Positions 11,819 to 21,848 of a DNA stretch of 64,000 bases are shown here, one piece after another. Below the pieces are notes generated by a model. The model was not told the DNA's origin. It made no database searches and was given only the letters and a program-made list of their open reading frames with translations. The stretch is from Bufo bufo. Taxonomy: Eukaryota; Chordata; Amphibia; Anura; Bufonidae. Location of the stretch: assembly GCF_905171765.1 (NCBI RefSeq), contig NC_053389.1:745613146-745677145 (forward strand), given 5' to 3'. A program made the translations under genes and the position numbers. Within the stretch, counting starts at the first letter, position 1. Every line of letters begins with the position of its first letter.

Positions 11819-12476
11819 CAGAGGGTAAAGTATCAGACTTTACTGAGACCCCAGCCTGTACCACGGACAAGCACGAGTCACACTTAGGCCCCCATTTCAC
11901 CAACTCCCCATTGGACCAATCTATAGTGGGGTTATGTAGTCGGAGCCAAGGCAACCCTAGTACCACCTCAGCCGGTAGGTTCTCCAGGACTAAAAGCGAA
12001 CATCTCTCTGAGTGGCACACACCCACAGTTAGAGAAATCTCTGAGGTACATAAGCTCACCGTACCACCAATAAGAGGAGTAGCATCAATAGCCATGACAT
12101 GAATAGGAGGTGGTAAGGCAAACATAGGAATACCCAATCTTACAGCATACTCAGAGTCAATAAAGCTAGCCGCTGAGCCAGAATCAATAAAGGCCTTACC
12201 CGGCCATTTATCTACTCCCAGAGAAATCATAATGGGTACCGAAAGCTTACATTTAGAAAATTCAGGGTGTACCTGGTCTTTAGGTTGCCTTGCCTTAGGA
12301 GACTTGACAGAGAGGACCTTCTTAGGACACTGGTTGATCCAATGGTCAGGATCTCCACAGTAAAAGCATTCTCCACGTCTGCGGCGAAGATTCCCTCGGG
12401 TCATGGCAACCTGCATGGGTTCCTCGGTGGAGAGCTCAGTGTTGTCTCTGGGATAGGCCTCTGCCTGAACCACCAT
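11751..12476 (-). pseudogene. Zinc knuckle and aspartic protease of gypsy 1
   Basis: Contains a CCHC knuckle (CFYCGDPDHWINQC) typical of gag nucleocapsid, then a retropepsin-like segment with FIDSGSAASF, VMAIDATPL and VVLGLPWLRLHNPTIDW. The D-S-G triad is intact. It is in the same frame as the preceding gag segment, separated by one TGA stop. It goes out of frame near 11770-11800, next to a homopolymer run, before reverse transcriptase. Confidence 0.88.
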
Positions 12477-12497
12477 CTGGGAAGAGAACTGTTGTTC

Positions 12498-13103
12498 CTG
12501 TCATCTCTCTCTAACCCGTCGGTCAAGTCGGACAACAAGGGTCATCATCTCCTCTAAGGTCTCTGGAAGTTGATAACTGACCAGAAGATCCTTTAATTTA
12601 TCAGACAGACCTGACCTGAACTGACTCTTCAGGGCTGGTTCGTTCCATCCTGAGGGGACACACCACCTTCTGAATTGGGTGCAATAATCCTCTGCTGGTA
12701 GATTGCCCTGAACCAGTGCCTTTAGAGCCGTCTCGGCTACTAGAGCCCTGTCTGGTTCATCATAGAGGGTACCCAGGGCCTGAAAGAACCCCTCCACAGA
12801 AGATAAACAACTGACTCCAGCAGGTAAAGAGAACACCCAGTCCTTGGGATCACCCTGTAATCAGAAAATGATAATGCCCACGCGTTGACTCTCGGGGCCA
12901 GAGGACACGGGGCGCAAACGGAAGTACAGTTTGCAATTCTCCTTAAAAGAGAGAAACTTCTTCCGGTCTCCAGAAAAGGGTTCTGGGAGCTTAATCTGGG
13001 AAGAACCTTGCCCTAACTCAAAAGAACTGAGTTTTTCCCCTAACTCCTGCACCATCTGTGTCAAATTAGAGACATGGTCAGTCAGGGTCACCAGAGGATT
13101 CAT
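12498..13103 (-). pseudogene. Gag capsid region of gypsy 1, broken
   Basis: The likely start codon is at 13103 (MNPLVTLTDHVSNL), 28 bp after the 5' LTR. A coiled N-terminus is followed by LPEPFSGDRKKFLSFKENC and then, after a one-base frameshift near 12855, by LYDEPDRALVAETALKAL, YCTQFRRWCVPSGWNEPAL and FRSGLSDKLKDLLV. These are the hallmark blocks of retrotransposon gag. A TGA at 12498-12500 separates it in frame from the zinc-knuckle segment. Confidence 0.87.
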
Positions 13104-13120
13104 TATACAGTGGTAATTGG

Positions 13121-13131
13121 GCCTGTTAATC
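13121..13131 (-). promoter_or_regulatory. Putative self-priming primer-binding site of gypsy 1
   Basis: The minus-strand sequence right after the 5' LTR is GATTAACAGGC. No TGG start that would match a tRNA 3' end is present. Ten bases (ATTAACAGGC) are perfectly complementary to GCCTGTTAAT inside the LTR about 30 bp downstream of the TATA box, the expected transcript 5' end. This is the Tf1/sushi self-priming layout. Confidence 0.75.
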
Positions 13132-13821
13132 TGTAACGGTCGCGTACACACACACACAGGGGGGAGGGAAGTGACCACTGCGCTCCACCCTTACCCCTGG
13201 CCCTGCCTACTTGCCTCGCGAGTCCTAATGACAGGGGACAACTGGATGGCAATCCCTAACTTGGAATAAGTGCAGGGATGACAGACAGACAAACAACAGG
13301 ACGTGAACGGACCGAGTAAATACCAGGAAAGCTACAAAGTACAAATGGAGCAAGCAGAGAATTGTCAGGAGAAGCCGGGGTCATAAATACCAGGAAAGAC
13401 GTGAAGAGCCAAAGGAGTCAGCAGAGGATCGTCAGGAGGAGGCCGGGGTCAGAATACCAGGAGAGAAGCAAAGTACACAAGGAGCAGGCAGAGGATCGTC
13501 AGGAATTCAGCAGGAGGTAAGTACGCCAGGAAAGACCAAATCACAGGTGGAACCTAAATTAACAGGCAACCTGTGGCCAGCAGGCTGCCTGTATTTATAG
13601 TGGGGAGTGAGGGTCATGTGACGTGGCCACGTCACATGACCAACAGACCAACCAGTCGAGCACCGAGTGATCAGCTCGGCGCTCAAGGCAGACTTAGGAG
13701 CAGGGCGCCACCCAGCTAGTTATGCCGCCCTGGGAACGAGGTAAAACACAGATCCTCGTTCCCGAAGCTAAGCAGCCTGCGGCTAATGGGGGACCGAGTG
13801 TACCTTCGGAACCCCGTTACA
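13132..13821 (-). repeat. 5' LTR of gypsy 1
   Basis: 690-bp LTR, TGTAAC to GTTACA, followed by the target duplication ATTAT. It contains the promoter and the transcript start region described separately. Confidence 0.93.
13558..13599 (-). promoter_or_regulatory. LTR promoter of gypsy 1: TATA box and likely transcript start
   Basis: TATAAATA is on the minus strand (plus 13592-13599). About 30 bp downstream comes GCCTGTTAAT (plus 13558-13567), complementary to the primer-binding site at 13121-13130. Spacing fits a TATA-driven start at or near this decamer. Confidence 0.7.
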
Positions 13822-15156
13822 ATTATTAGCTGTCCATGAATCACCAGATCAGACATTTATGGAATGTATGCCCTTGTTACAGATTATTCATAGCGGTCTA
13901 CCTTGTGGCAGGCGCAGCACTATGAAGTGCCTTTTGCGCTGTGGCATTAGAAGAATTTTGATATCTCTGACTTTTAGTCTAACCAGACTGTCTATTACTC
14001 TGTAATTCCTCTAGCGCTGTTCTATGGAAACAGTAGGTTTAAAGAGCACACCAAAAGCTTGAAATAACTTCTTTATTAGCTTCAACTTTTCTTCATATAT
14101 AACACTGCCACCTCCGCAGCAGATAGTGCATGTACATAACACGTGTTGAACTTGATCTCTCTGAGAGGTATATCTGAGGTCTAACTAATAGTTCTACTTG
14201 CTGAATTTGGTCGCAATTTGCAGTATGCAGTTAGCAGTAACTATTTGCAGATTGGTTGAGTATGATCTGGTATGGTTGTATGCTATTTGGATTGCAATAT
14301 GGAATTTTTATTTGGATTGTGAACTTTGCAGTTTGCAATTGTATGGTATTTTCAATTGAATCTGGTGGAACTGTAAGTAAACACACATATAACTGGTTCA
14401 GTATACAGTTCTATTCACTATTAACAGTAGGAACATTATATAACTGTTTTAAATACCTATTTTGGCCTCTTGCTTTCATAAAACACTTAGTGGAGTGTGC
14501 GTCTGTTCAGCTCCTCTTTCTGGTGAATAATGATTGCAGCAGCTCCTGCTAGGGGAATTTCCATCACACGCTGTGTGTGAGGCTGGCTGTAATTGATCAA
14601 AACTCCTGGGCTATGTGAAGCTGGCTAGGATTCGTCAAGACTCCTGCCCAGCAACAACAGTTTAACTCTCTGCTTTCTGTTGTTTCTGTTGTGTCATTGA
14701 GCTTACCTTACATTATATAATGAATCTTAAAGGCATATTATCTTTTCTGCTTCTGTGAACGCAATATATATAACATTATATGACATCCAAACATGAAATC
14801 ACTGTAAATAACTCTGCTTTTGTCTCTAACAAACAAACACAGGAACTGCATCAAGGTTATTGGCAGGTCTAGCTGTATAAACACACAAGCTATATTAGCA
14901 ACCTAGGACAGGTTAGCTGGCCAGCTACATACCTATCTTTCAATCTAGAAAAAAAAAATACACAGCACTCTAAATTAGTGAACGGTTTGGCCAAAATAAT
15001 AAAAAATCTTGGAAAAGCCCTGGAATGAACTTTTAAAAAAATGGTTGCTATATTTACCTCTTTCTGCAGCACCATTCATGGTGCTGCTGGTCCAGTCCAC
15101 CTGCCACTCATGCTTTACAAACTGCAGTGGTGACATGCAGGTATATGGCACATGAC
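13822..15156. other. Flank between gypsy 1 and hAT B; no gene seen
   Basis: Mostly AT-rich DNA without recognisable coding sequence. A loosely repeated stretch at 14200-14360 contains GCAGTTTGCA-like words. The last 8 bp, CACATGAC (15149-15156), are the left target duplication of hAT B. Confidence 0.5.
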
Positions 15157-15424
15157 TAGAGTTGAGCGAACACCTGGATGTTCGGGTTCGAGAAGTTCGG
15201 CCGAACTTCCTGGAAATGTTCGGGTTCGGGATCCGAACCCGATCCGAACTTCGTCCCGAACCCCATTGAAGTCAATGGGAACCCGAACTTTTCAGCACTA
15301 AAAAGGCTGTAAAACAGCCCAGGTAAGAGCTAGAGGGCTGCAAAAGGCAGCAACATGTAGGTAAATCCCCTGCAAACAAATGTGGATAGGGAAATGAATT
15401 AAAAATAAAATAAAAAAATAAAAA

Positions 15425-16543
15425 ATGACCCAATATCAATTGGACAGAGGTCCCCTAGCAGAGAATCTGGTTTCACGTCAGCAGAGAATCAGTCTCTTCA
15501 TGCCATAGCAAAGAATCTGGCTTCATGTCAGCACAGAATCAGTCTCTTCATGCCATAGCAGAGAATCTGGCTTCATGTCAGCACAGAATCAGTCTTCATG
15601 TCATAGCAGAGAATCAGGCTTCACGTCACCCACCACTGGAACAGGCCACTGTCACACATTTAGGCCCCGGCACCCAGACAGAGGAGAGCGGTCCCGTAAC
15701 AGAGAATCTGGCCTTATGTCAGCGCAGAATCTGTCTTCATGCCATAGCAGAGAATCAAGCTTCACGTCACCCACCACTGGAACAGGCAACTGTCACACAT
15801 TTAGGCCCAGGCACCCAGTCAGAGGAGAGAGATCCCGTAACAGAGAATCTGGCTTGATGTCAGCACAGAATCTGTCTTCATGTCATAGCAGAGAATCAGG
15901 CTTCATGTCACCCACCACTGGAACAGGCCACTGTCACACATTTAGGCCCAGGCACCCAGACAGAGGAGAGCGGTCCCGTAACAGAGAATCTGGCCTTATG
16001 TCAACACAGAATCTGTTTTCATGTCATAGCAGAGAATCAGGCTTCACGTCACCCACCACTGGAACAGGCCACTGTCACACATTTAGACCCAGGCACCCAG
16101 GCAGAGGAGAGAGGTCCCGTAACAGAGAATCTGGCCTTATGTCAGCACAGAATCTGTCTTCATGTCATAGCAGAGAATCAGGCTTCACGTCACCCACCAC
16201 TGGAACAAGCCACTGTCACATATTTAGGCCCCGGCACCCAGACAGAGGAGAGAGGTCCCGTAACAGAGAATCTGGCCTTATGTCAGCGCAGAATCTGTAT
16301 TCATGTCATAGCAGAGAATCAGGCTTCACGTCACCCACCACTGGAACAGGCTACTGTCACATATTTAGGCCCAGGCACCCAGGCAGAGGAGAGAGGTCCC
16401 GTAACAGAGAATCTGGCCTTATGTCAGCGCAGAATCTGTATTCATGTCATAGCAGAGAATCAGGCTTCACGTCACCCACCACTGGAACAGGCCACTGTCA
16501 CACATTTAGGCCCAGGTACCCAGGCAGAGGAGAGAGGTCCCGT
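15425..16543. repeat. 141-bp tandem array, tail side of hAT B (part 1)
   Basis: After some shorter starting units, the anchor CAGAGAATCTGGCC recurs at 15700, 15841, 15982, 16123, 16264 and 16405, exactly 141 bp apart. Because 141 is a multiple of three, long meaningless open frames run through the array. It resumes at 17081 after a nested insertion. Confidence 0.95.
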
Positions 16544-16617
16544 AAGACAGGACACACTCGCACAAGATATCAAGAATTGCTCAATTCTTGATATCTTGTG
16601 CGAGTGTGTCCTGTCTT
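16544..16617. repeat. Perfect 36-bp inverted repeat
   Basis: Arms of 36 bp (starting AAGACAGGACACACTCGCAC) are exact reverse complements separated by CT. The transcript would fold into a very stable hairpin. It marks the left boundary of the nested fragment. Confidence 0.93.
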
Positions 16618-16919
16618 GGGCTATAACCCCATCAGTGCGACTATGACACTGTAATGTACCACATACAGTAATCCATCTACCTATAGCAGCATATTAAATT
16701 CTATTGATTCCAAACATAATCGCTGACAAAATCATGTTCACTCCTAGATGGCAACAAACCGTCAATTGTTTTTATTCTATATTCTCTGTAAATAATTTCT
16801 TTCCTTATGTTCAATGTATATATACCAAAGATTTTCTCTAGTTTCGTCCTCATCTAATCATGATCCTAATGCATATATCATATAATTCATACAAATATAT
16901 GTTATTTTTATAGATTTAA

Positions 16920-16959
16920 GACCACTGAGGAAGGCCGTGAAAGGCCGAAACGTCTGGTC
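16920..16959 (+). ncRNA. Hammerhead-ribozyme-like motif
   Basis: Order fits a minimal hammerhead: stem I GACCA / TGGTC (16920-16924 with 16955-16959), core CTGAGGA (CUGANGA, 16925-16931), stem II GGCC / GGCC closing GTGAAA, then GAAA (16947-16950) and CGTC as cleavage site context (cut after C16954 predicted). Stem III is reduced to a CG step, as described for Penelope hammerheads that act as dimers. One extra A lies between the core and stem II, a departure that may or may not be tolerated. Cleavage is inferred, not shown. Confidence 0.55.
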
Positions 16960-17080
16960 ATTCTCTTCTATGCATATAGCTGTGAAAAATTGCACTGGAA
17001 CTCTAATTATGTGATGACAAAAATGTTAAATTAAAATTTAAAAGCAACAAGAAAAACTGTGTGCTGCAATCTTCTTACTA

Positions 17081-17590
17081 CTATAGCAGAGAATCAGGCT
17101 TCACGTCACCCACCACTGGAACAGGCCACTGTCACACATTTAGGCCCCGGCACACAGACAGAGGAGAGCGGTCCCGTAACAGAGAATCTGGCCTTATGTC
17201 AGCGCAGAATCTGTATTCATGTCATAGCAGAGAATCAGGCTTCACGTCACCCACCACTGGAACAGGCCACTGTCACACATTTAGGCCCAGGCACCCAGGC
17301 AGAGGAGAGAGGTCCCGTAACAGAGAATCTGGCCTGATGTCAGCACAGAATCTGTCTTCATGTCATAGCAGAGAATCAGGCTTCACGTCACCCACCACTG
17401 GAACAGGCCACTGTCACATATTTAGGCCCAGGCACCCAGGCAGAGGAGAGAGGTCGCGTAACAGAGAATCTGGCTTCATGTCAGCACAGAATAAGTCTTC
17501 ATGTCATAGCAGAGAATCAGGCTTCACGTCACCCACCACTGGAACAGGCCACTGTCACACATTTAGGCCCCGGCACCCAGACAGAGGAGA
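17081..17590. repeat. 141-bp tandem array, tail side of hAT B (part 2)
   Basis: About 3.6 further units of the same 141-bp repeat (for example CAGAGAATCTGG at 17179, 17320 and 17461). It ends at a GAGGAGAGGTTCATTCAACT junction that also occurs in copy A before the transposase stop. Confidence 0.93.
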
Positions 17591-17744
17591 GGTTCATTCA
17601 ACTTTGGGTTGCCCCGCAATATAATGGTAAAATGAAATTAAAAATAGTATTGAATGAGGAAGTGCCCTGGAGTAGAATAATATATTGTTAAGGGGAGGTA
17701 GTTAATATCTAATCTGCACAAGGGATGGACAGGTCCTGTGGGAT

Positions 17745-20700
17745 TCATGCCTGGTTCATTTTTATGAACGTCAGCTTGTCCACATTGGCTGTAGACAGGC
17801 GGCTGCGTTTGTCTGTAATGACGCCCCCTGCCGTGCTGAATACACGTTCAGACAAAACGCTGGCCGCCGGGCAGGCCAGCACCTCCAAGGCATAAAAGGC
17901 TAGCTCTGGCCACGTGGACAATTTGGAGACCCAGAAGTTGAATGGGGCCGAACCATCAGTCAGTACGTGGAGGGGTGTGCACAGGTACTGTTCCACCATG
18001 TTAGTGAAATGTTGCATCCTGCTAACACGTTCCGTATCAGGTGGTGGTGCACTTAGCTGTGGCGTGGTGACAAAACTTTTCCACATCTCTGCCATGCTAA
18101 CCCTGCCCTCAGAGGAGCTGGCCGTGACACAGCTGCGTTGGCGACCTCTTGCTCCTCCTCTGCCTTCGCCTTGGGCTTCCACTTGTTCCCCTGTGACATT
18201 TGGGAATGCTCTCAGTAGCGCGTCTACCAACGTGCGTTTGTACTCGCGCATCTTCCTATCACGCTCCAGTGTAGGAAGTAAGGTGGGCACATTGTCTTTG
18301 TATCGGGGATCCAGCAAGGTGGCAACCCAGTAGTCCGCACACGTTAAAATGTGGGCAACTCTGCTGTCGTTGCGCAAGCACTGCAGCATGTAGTCGCTCA
18401 TGTGTGCCAGGCTGCCCAGAGTTAAGGACAAGCTGTCCTCTGTGGGAGGCGTATCGTCATCGTCCTGTGTTTCCCCCCAGCCACGCACCAGTGATGGGCC
18501 CGAGCTGCTTTGGGTGCCACCCCGCTGTGAACATGCTTCATCCTCATCCTCCTCCACCTCCTCCTCATCCTCGTTCTCCTCGTCCTCCACATTTGTACCT
18601 GGCCTCTGGTGTTGCAAAAAACCTCCATCTGAGTCACTTTGAAAAGACTGGCCTGAAAGTGCTAAAAATGACCCCTCTTCCTCCTCTTCCTCCTGGGCCA
18701 CCTCCTCTTCCATCATCGCCCTAAGTGTTTTCTCAAGGAGACATAGAAGTGGTATTGTAACGCTGATAACAGCGCCATCGCCACTGGCCATGTTGGTGGA
18801 GTACTCGAAACAGCGCAACAGGGCACACAGGTCTCGCATGGAGGCCCAGTCATTGGTGGTGAAGTGTGTCTGATCCGCAGTGCGACTGACCCGTGCGTGC
18901 TGCAGCTGAAACTCCACTATGGCCTGCTGCTGCTCGCACAGTCTGTCCAGCATATGCAAGGTGGAGTTCCACCTGGTGGGTACGTCGCATATGAGGCGGT
19001 GAGCGGGAAGGCCGAAGTTACGCTGTAGCGCAGACAGGCGAGCAGCGGCAGGGTGTGAACGCCGGAAGCGCGAACAGACGGCCCGCACTTTATGCAGCAG
19101 CTCTGACATGTCGGGGTAGTTGCGAATGAACTTCTGCACCACCAAATTCAGCACATGCGCCAGGCAAGGGATGTGCGTCAAACCGGCTAGTCCCAGAGCT
19201 GCAACGAGATTTCGCCCATTATCGCACACCACCAGGCCGGGCTTGAGGCTCACCGGCAGCAACCACTCATCGGTCTGTTGTTCTATACCCCGCCACAACT
19301 CCTGTGCGGTGTGGGGCCTGTCCCCCAAACATATGAGATTCAGAATGGCCTGCTGACGTTTACCCCGGGCTGTGCTGAAGTTGGTGGTGAAGGTGTGTGG
19401 CTGACTGGATGAGCAGGTGGAAGAAGAGGAGAAGGAAGCTGAGTAGGAGGAGACAGGAGGCAAAGAATGTTGCCCTACGATCCTTGGCGGCGGAAGGACG
19501 TGCGCCAAACAGCTCTCCGCCTGGGGCCCAGCCGCCACTACATTTACCCAGTGTGCAGTTAGGGAGATATAGCGTCCCTGGCCGTGCTTACTGGTCCACG
19601 TATCTGTGGTTAGGTGGACCTTGCCACAGATGGCGTTGCGCAGTGCACACTTGATTTTATCGGACACTTGGTTGTGCAGGGAAGGCACGGCTCTCTTGGA
19701 GAAGTAGTAGTGGCTGGGAACAACATACTGTGGGACAGCAAGTGACATGAGCTGTTTGAAGCTGTGTGTGTCCACCAGCCTAAATGACAGCATTTCATAG
19801 GCCAGTAGTTTAGAAATGCTGGCATTCAGGGCCAGGGATCGAGGGTGGCTAGGTGGGAATTTACGCTTTCTCTCAAATGTTTGTGAGATGGAGAGCTGAA
19901 CGCTGCCGTGTGACATGGTTGAGATGCTTGGTGACGCAGGTGGTGGTGTTGGTGGTACATCCCATGTTTGCTGGGCGGCAGGTGCCAACGTTCCTCCAGA
20001 GGCAGAGGAAGAGGCCGAGGCGGCGGCAGCAGAAGGGGCAGCAGGGGGAGCCTGAGTGACTTCCTTGTTTTTAAGGTGTTTACTCCACTGCAGTTCATGC
20101 TTTGCATGCAGGTGCCTGGTCATGCAGGTTGTGCTAAGGTTCAGAACGTTAATGCCTCGCTTCAGGCTCTGATGGCACAGCGTGCAAACCACTCGGGTCT
20201 TTTCGTCAGCACATTTTTTGAAGAAGTGCCATGCCAGGGAACTCCTTGAAGCTGCCTTTGGGGTGCTCGGTCCCAGATGGCGGCGGTCAGTAGCAGGCGA
20301 AGTCTCTTGGCGGCGGGTGTTCTGATTTTGCCCACTGCTCCCTCTTTTGCAACGCTGTTGGCTCGGTCTCACCACTGCCTCTTCCTCCGAACTGTGAAAG
20401 TCAGTGGCACCACCTTCATTCCATGTGGGGTCTAGGACCTCATCGTCCCCTGCATCGTCTTCCACCCAGTCTTGACCCCTGACCTCCTGTTCAGTCTGCA
20501 CACTGCAGAAAGACGCAGCAGTTGGCACCTGTGTTTCGTCATCATCAGAGACGTGCTGAGGTGGTATTCCCATGTCCTCATCATCAGGAAAAATAAGTGG
20601 TTGTGCGTTAGTGCAGTTAGTGCATTCTATCTCTTCCACCCCTGGGGAAGGGCTAGGTGGATGCCCTTGGGAAACCCTGGCAGCAGAGTCTTCAAACAGC

Positions 20701-21089
20701 ATAAGAGACTGCTGCATAACTTGAGGCTCAGACAGTTTCCCTGATATGCATGGGGGTGATGTGACAGACCGATGGGCTTGGTTTTCATGCGCCATCTGTG
20801 CGCTTTCTGCAGAAGACTGGGTGGGAGATAATGTGAACGTGCTGGATCCACTGTCGGCCACCCAATTGACTAATGCCTGCACCTGCTCAGGCCTTACCAT
20901 CCTTAGAACGGCATTGGGCCCCACCAAATATCGCTGTAAATTCTGCTGGCTACTGGGACCTGAGGTAGTTAGTTCACTAGGACGTGTGGCTGTGGCAGAA
21001 CGGCCACGTCCTCTCCCAGCACCAGAGGGTACACTAACACCACCACGACCATGTCCACGTCCGCGTCCCTTATTAGATGTTTTCCTCAT
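17745..21089 (-). CDS. hAT-family transposase, intact (1114 aa)
   Basis: Same protein family as the transposase at 484-3867 and very similar along its length. It has an N-terminal RG-rich segment (KGRGRGHGRGG), acidic and serine-rich spacers, a BED zinc finger at about 283-332 (C302, C305, H326, H331), the TTDTWTS and CDNGRN acidic motifs, CLAH, PTRWNS, and a C-terminal hATC segment with SERVFSTAGG. The frame is uninterrupted. It ends at MNQA where copy A reads on for 13 more residues, because a tryptophan codon there is a TGA here; the missing tail lies outside the hATC motif and may not matter. With both ends and a target duplication present, this copy is a candidate autonomous element. Confidence 0.93.
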   Translation of the reverse strand: MRKTSNKGRGRGHGRGGVSVPSGAGRGRGRSATATRPSELTTSGPSSQQNLQRYLVGPNAVLRMVRPEQVQALVNWVADSGSSTFTLSPTQSSAESAQMAHENQAHRSVTSPPCISGKLSEPQVMQQSLMLFEDSAARVSQGHPPSPSPGVEEIECTNCTNAQPLIFPDDEDMGIPPQHVSDDDETQVPTAASFCSVQTEQEVRGQDWVEDDAGDDEVLDPTWNEGGATDFHSSEEEAVVRPSQQRCKRGSSGQNQNTRRQETSPATDRRHLGPSTPKAASRSSLAWHFFKKCADEKTRVVCTLCHQSLKRGINVLNLSTTCMTRHLHAKHELQWSKHLKNKEVTQAPPAAPSAAAASASSSASGGTLAPAAQQTWDVPPTPPPASPSISTMSHGSVQLSISQTFERKRKFPPSHPRSLALNASISKLLAYEMLSFRLVDTHSFKQLMSLAVPQYVVPSHYYFSKRAVPSLHNQVSDKIKCALRNAICGKVHLTTDTWTSKHGQGRYISLTAHWVNVVAAGPQAESCLAHVLPPPRIVGQHSLPPVSSYSASFSSSSTCSSSQPHTFTTNFSTARGKRQQAILNLICLGDRPHTAQELWRGIEQQTDEWLLPVSLKPGLVVCDNGRNLVAALGLAGLTHIPCLAHVLNLVVQKFIRNYPDMSELLHKVRAVCSRFRRSHPAAARLSALQRNFGLPAHRLICDVPTRWNSTLHMLDRLCEQQQAIVEFQLQHARVSRTADQTHFTTNDWASMRDLCALLRCFEYSTNMASGDGAVISVTIPLLCLLEKTLRAMMEEEVAQEEEEEEGSFLALSGQSFQSDSDGGFLQHQRPGTNVEDEENEDEEEVEEDEDEACSQRGGTQSSSGPSLVRGWGETQDDDDTPPTEDSLSLTLGSLAHMSDYMLQCLRNDSRVAHILTCADYWVATLLDPRYKDNVPTLLPTLERDRKMREYKRTLVDALLRAFPNVTGEQVEAQGEGRGGARGRQRSCVTASSSEGRVSMAEMWKSFVTTPQLSAPPPDTERVSRMQHFTNMVEQYLCTPLHVLTDGSAPFNFWVSKLSTWPELAFYALEVLACPAASVLSERVFSTAGGVITDKRSRLSTANVDKLTFIKMNQA

Positions 21090-21105
21090 TGTTCCCGTTC
21101 ACAAC

Positions 21106-21848
21106 AATTTTGAGAATGGCAAATTTGGGAATGCTTTTTCAACCTAGAACAAAAAGTCTGCTTTTACGGTCACTACAAATAACTTGACCAGCTAAAACTG
21201 TGCAGATTTGGTTGAATAGAGATGTGAGACCTGTTTTTTTTTGCGCTGTGCGACAGTTATAGGTTTAATCACAGAATGACACTTCTATCAGCACGCTAGC
21301 GTGTGTCTTAGGTTTTTCTGAATCACACTATCAATACCTTCAATGTAAGATTTTCTTTTTGGGATAGATTTCAAGTAGGCCTCAAATACCACAAACTATT
21401 TATTTTCAGAATGGCAAATTTGGGAATGCTTTTTCAACCCAGAACAAAAAGTCTGCTTTTACGGTCACTACAAATAACTTGACCAGCTAAAACTGTGCAG
21501 ATTTGGTTGAATAGAGATGTGAGACCTGTTTTTTTTTTTGCGCTGTGTGACAGTTATAGGTTTAATCACAGAATGACACTTCTATCAGCACGCTAGCGTG
21601 TGTCTTAGGTTTTTCTGAATCACACTATCAATACCTTCAATGTAAGATTTTCTTTTTGGGATAGATTTCAAGTAGGCCTTAAATACCACAAACTAGTTAT
21701 TTTCAGAAAGGCAAATTTGGGAATGCTTTTTCAACCCAGAACAAAAAGTCTGCTTTTACGGTCACTACAAATAACTTGACCAGCTGAAACTGTGCAGATT
21801 TGGTTGAACAGAGATGTGAGACCTGTTTTTTTTTGCGCTGTGTGACAG
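21106..21848. repeat. 297-bp tandem array, promoter side of hAT B (part 1)
   Basis: Units start GCAAATTTGGGAATGC at 21118, 21414 and 21711 (periods 296 and 297). The third unit is split by the insertion at 21849-23079 and continues at 23080. The sequence is unrelated to the 227-bp array of copy A or the 94-bp array of copy C. Confidence 0.93.

Larger units (their letters stand above)
8704..13821 (-). mobile_element. Ty3/gypsy chromodomain retrotransposon 1, defective
   Basis: Two direct LTRs (8704-9398 and 13132-13821) begin TGTAAC and end GTTACA and flank a minus-strand gag-pol region. The 5-bp target duplication ATTAT is present at 8699-8703 and 13822-13826, so the ends are exact. A polypurine tract (AAAAGGGGGGGGGTAC on the minus strand) abuts the 3' LTR. 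Coding order is gag, zinc knuckle, protease, reverse transcriptase, RNase H, integrase, chromodomain, as in chromoviruses. Several frameshifts and stops and loss of the integrase core make it non-autonomous. Confidence 0.93.
16544..17080 (+). mobile_element. Penelope-like retroelement fragment nested in the 141-bp array
   Basis: About 537 bp interrupt the array between CCCGT and TATAGCAGAGAATC. The left edge is a perfect inverted repeat (16544-16579 and 16582-16617, spacer CT). An AT-rich body follows, then a hammerhead-like motif at 16920-16959, and about 120 bp ending GTGTGCTGCAATCTTCTT. The hammerhead position near one end is known for Penelope-like elements; no reverse transcriptase or GIY-YIG frame is present, so the family call is an inference. 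Confidence 0.55.

Noticed and set aside
13100..13131. tRNA-primed primer-binding site for gypsy 1
   Set aside because: No TGG-starting sequence follows the LTR; self-priming complementarity explains the site better.
15525..17624. Long plus-strand open frames (up to 338 codons) with repeated SCHSRESGFTSPTTGTGHCH motifs
   Set aside because: The 141-bp repeat is a multiple of three without stops in these frames, so open frames arise automatically. No start context, no known domain, antisense to the transposon.
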